From Candidatus Bathyarchaeota archaeon (GTDB taxonomy: Archaea; Thermoproteota; Bathyarchaeia; TCS64), in the NCBI GenBank assembly GCA_026014515.1, contig JAOZIG010000234.1, positions 1 to 6,316 of the forward strand: 6,316 nucleotides of DNA, written 5' to 3'. A program made the position numbers and the translations under genes. The notes under the pieces are model-generated. The model worked only from the letters and a program-made list of their open reading frames with translations. It had not been told where the DNA came from and made no database searches. This document shows positions 4,347-6,316 of the stretch, piece by piece. The first letter of the stretch is position 1. The number at the start of each line of letters is the position of its first letter.

Positions 4347-6125
4347 CTATGCTGCCCAGAGTATATCCTTCTTACGCTTCAACGCCACGAGCTCTTGGAG
4401 TGCTTCTTGAGCGCTCTCAGAGAGTCTGTCGATGAACTTTGTGCGCAAGAGTTTGGCATCTTTCTCTGGAATGTCTACGTATAGGCGATCACGCTCTTTT
4501 ATATGTCTACCTACGATGGGCTGGGGCATAGCCACGGCAACTTCCTTACCTGCCTCGGCTTTACCGATGGCGTTTCCACCATCCTGAATCTGGCTGATGC
4601 GCCCAAGACGTTCTCCGTCTTGATTGATACATACTACGTTGGGTGTAATCTGACCCGCCTGCACTATTGCTCCGAATATTGCTGGTTTAGCTCGTCTGAA
4701 TACATAGCCTTCCATGATCTCAAACTTGCCGGGTTTAACCAAGGTGTCAAACTCTTTACGTGCTTTTGCTTCTCGTTCCTCGTCAGCCCACCTAATGTAC
4801 TCGTCCATGAGGTTGTAGATGATGTCATTCCAGAAGATAGGTACTTTCTGGTCTGCTGCCTCTTTCTCTGCGTCTGGCAGTATTTTCACGTTGAAGGCTA
4901 GTATGGCTCCGAGCAGTGGGTCTTCATGTTTAACGCTTAGGGCTTCCATCACGTCTCTGCGGCTTACGTCTCCGATGTCCGCGACCCTGATGGGGATGTC
5001 TTTGTCTTTGAGACTCTCTACTATGGCTTCGAGGCTTCCAAGGGTGTCTGTCTTGACCATGATTCCTGTTTGATCTGTCTGGACCTTGAGGCGCTCCATC
5101 TCAGACGCTACGTCCTCTATGGCTTGTTCAAGGGTCACCTCTCCGCCGATGGCGATTAATGGTGCACCGGGTATGGCTTCATCGATATCTGGTGCTGCTA
5201 TCTTGATTCCTGCGGCTGCGTGGGCTTCCGGTATGGTGTTGAACTTCTTTTTGCTGTCTCTGATTTCTTCGAGGGGTTGTGGTACCAGTATTGCCCTGAT
5301 CTTGGTAGTGATTGGACCTTCTTTGCCTCCGATAACTATGGTGTCCTCAGCGTGGAGAGTTCCATCATAGATAATGGCATTGAGTGTTATACCCAGTCCT
5401 ACTTCTTCACGAACCTCCAGCACTGTTCCTTTTGCAGGACCCTCCGTGACTTGGAGCTTTTGTTCAAGGTATTGTTGTGTTAGTCCTATGAGTACTGCGA
5501 GGAGTTCGCCCATGCCTTCTCCTGTTTTGGCGCTGACTGGTACGATTGCGACGTTTTTTGTAAAGTTACGTACTCTGTCGAATCTTTCGCTGGCTATTCC
5601 TTCTCGGCTGAGGGTACCCATCATGTTGTAAAGTCTGTTGTCTAGGTCTTCCTGTACCCATTTTGATTGTGCTTGGTACGCTTTCATGAAGGGTCTGTTT
5701 TCCTCGCTCTTCCAGCCGTCTACTCTGTCCATCTTGTTGGCTGCGATGATGAAGGGCACCTTTCTTGATTTGAGGATACTTAGGGACTCGTAGGTCTGGT
5801 TCTCGAATCCGTGCATTACGTCCACGACGAGTATAGCGATGTCTGCGACGCTGCCTCCTCGTGTTCTTAGGTTTGCGAAAGCCTCGTGTCCGGGGGTATC
5901 AACAACCAATAATCCGGGTACTTTGACGTTGAAGTTGACGTTTTGCATGAGTTGTTGGGTTATGGCGACTAGGGTATCGAATGGGAAGTAGCTGGCTCCT
6001 ATTTGTTGGGTTAGTCCTCCTGCTTCTCGTATCTGTACTGCTGTTCCCCTGATCTTGTCTAGGAGGCTTGTTTTTCCTGTGTCTACGTGTCCTAGCATGC
6101 ATACTATTGGTTGTCTCATCGGCAT
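4347..6125 (-). CDS. infB: Translation initiation factor aIF5B (IF-2 family GTPase, 592 aa from the chosen start)
   Basis: This GTPase promotes ribosomal subunit joining and positions initiator Met-tRNA. G1 is GHVDTGKT (residues 12-19), switch I/G2 lies at EAGGLTQQIGAS (34-45), G3 is DTPGHE (76-81, catalytic H80), G4 is NKMD (130-133) and G5 is SAKTGEG (198-204). Then come beta-barrel domain II, domain III and a C-terminal barrel (from about FEIMEGYVFRRAKP) that would contact the tRNA acceptor end. Length is normal for an archaeal factor without the long eukaryotic N-terminal extension, and there is no intein. Three starts are possible: GTG at 6134, ATG at 6125 and ATG at 6119. I prefer 6125 because GGGTG (complement of 6132-6136) lies 6 nt before it. 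VDTGKT rather than VDHGKT, and TQQIG rather than TQHIG, are eukaryote-like. First gene of an operon with eS6. Confidence 0.96.
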   Translation of the reverse strand: MPMRQPIVCMLGHVDTGKTSLLDKIRGTAVQIREAGGLTQQIGASYFPFDTLVAITQQLMQNVNFNVKVPGLLVVDTPGHEAFANLRTRGGSVADIAILVVDVMHGFENQTYESLSILKSRKVPFIIAANKMDRVDGWKSEENRPFMKAYQAQSKWVQEDLDNRLYNMMGTLSREGIASERFDRVRNFTKNVAIVPVSAKTGEGMGELLAVLIGLTQQYLEQKLQVTEGPAKGTVLEVREEVGLGITLNAIIYDGTLHAEDTIVIGGKEGPITTKIRAILVPQPLEEIRDSKKKFNTIPEAHAAAGIKIAAPDIDEAIPGAPLIAIGGEVTLEQAIEDVASEMERLKVQTDQTGIMVKTDTLGSLEAIVESLKDKDIPIRVADIGDVSRRDVMEALSVKHEDPLLGAILAFNVKILPDAEKEAADQKVPIFWNDIIYNLMDEYIRWADEEREAKARKEFDTLVKPGKFEIMEGYVFRRAKPAIFGAIVQAGQITPNVVCINQDGERLGRISQIQDGGNAIGKAEAGKEVAVAMPQPIVGRHIKERDRLYVDIPEKDAKLLRTKFIDRLSESAQEALQELVALKRKKDILWAA

Positions 6126-6134
6126 TTTGCGCAC

Positions 6135-6220
6135 CCGCTGTGTATGTCTGAGTGGACGATTAATATAGGTATCTCGTTTGTTTTGGTTAGAAATATATCC
6201 TATCTGGTGTCTGTAACTTT
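6135..6220. promoter_or_regulatory. Divergent promoter region between infB and a membrane-protein gene
   Basis: On the minus strand, TATATTA (complement of 6161-6167) is centred about 38 bp upstream of the preferred infB start, predicting transcription from near 6138 and a short leader. On the plus strand, AAATATAT at 6191-6198 is centred about 26 bp before the ATG at 6221, the spacing expected when transcription starts at the start codon itself. No operator-like repeat is evident between them. Confidence 0.5.
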
Positions 6221-6316
6221 ATGCGTAATGTTAAGAGCCTTATCTATAAGCCGTTCAGCTTGCTTTATCTCGCCTTTCTAGCGTTTGTCTTACTTACTGT
6301 TGCTGGATATTTCATT
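6221..6316 (+). CDS. Membrane protein, N-terminal fragment (gene continues beyond the right edge)
   Basis: An open frame of 32 codons runs from ATG at 6221 to the end of the window. It starts MRNVKSLIYKPFSLLYL and continues into an uninterrupted hydrophobic stretch (about residues 12-32) after a basic N-terminus (R2, K5, K10). That is the pattern of a first transmembrane helix or signal anchor. A TATA-like box about 26 bp upstream and no Shine-Dalgarno suggest a leaderless mRNA, which supports the start. I do not recognise the family with confidence. The Pro-Phe-Ser-Leu-Leu entry into the first helix recalls DUF1614-type membrane proteins, but 32 residues cannot establish that. Confidence 0.5.
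   Translation, partial: MRNVKSLIYKPFSLLYLAFLAFVLLTVAGYFI

Noticed and set aside
4503..4901. Plus-strand open frame of 132 codons opposite infB
   Set aside because: It lies wholly inside the conserved aIF5B coding region on the other strand; its Cys/Phe/Ser-rich composition is that of a shadow frame. The other plus-strand frames across infB (4819-5631) are the same.
1..6316. Mobile elements, CRISPR arrays, tRNA or rRNA genes, or a novel defence cluster
   Set aside because: Coding density is high with housekeeping genes throughout, no gap exceeds 150 bp, and I see no spaced direct repeats, terminal inverted repeats, transposase motifs or tRNA-like folds.

Overview
This window is archaeal chromosome. 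The markers are an archaeal/eukaryotic-type oligosaccharyltransferase (STT3/AglB), ribosomal protein eS6, translation factor aIF5B, a small protein that reads as a proteasome assembly chaperone 4 (PAC4/PSMG4) homologue, and a UbiD-family decarboxylase of the kind used in archaeal isoprenoid synthesis. Promoters look archaeal: AT-rich TATA-like boxes close to the starts, short or absent leaders, and T-run terminators. Several residues in the informational and OST proteins are eukaryote-like (VDTGKT and TQQIG in aIF5B; FDP, SVAE and a DxxKxxxM motif in STT3). This suggests a TACK or Asgard archaeon, but a phylum cannot be assigned by eye.

Layout. On the minus strand at the left edge (463 to 1) a PAC4-like gene is followed 3 bp later by the first 48 codons of a UbiD-family gene that runs off the window. 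A 138-bp divergent intergenic region separates it from STT3/aglB (602-2581, plus), which ends just before a T-rich terminator. Intergenic 2582-2727 holds two adjacent palindromes. It leads into a translationally coupled pair of plus-strand paralogues (2728-3330 and 3323-3910), each a PhoU-like helical domain joined to a TrkA-C (RCK_C) ligand-binding domain. These converge with a minus-strand translation operon, infB (aIF5B) then rps6e (eS6), with only 5 bp between the facing stop codons. A perfect inverted repeat spans both stops. At the right edge, divergent from infB, an unrecognised membrane-protein gene begins (6221 onward, plus) with a TATA-like box placed for a leaderless transcript.

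How the genes fit together. The window is mostly core archaeal housekeeping: N-glycosylation at the membrane, translation initiation (aIF5B with eS6 in one operon), and probably proteasome assembly. The PhoU/TrkA-C pair looks like a regulatory module for a cation transporter or channel, but no transporter is complete in view. I see no mobile element, CRISPR array, rRNA, tRNA or phage signature. The observation most worth following is the PAC4-like gene. Next are the eukaryote-like motif sets in STT3 and aIF5B, and the regulatory-looking palindromes.
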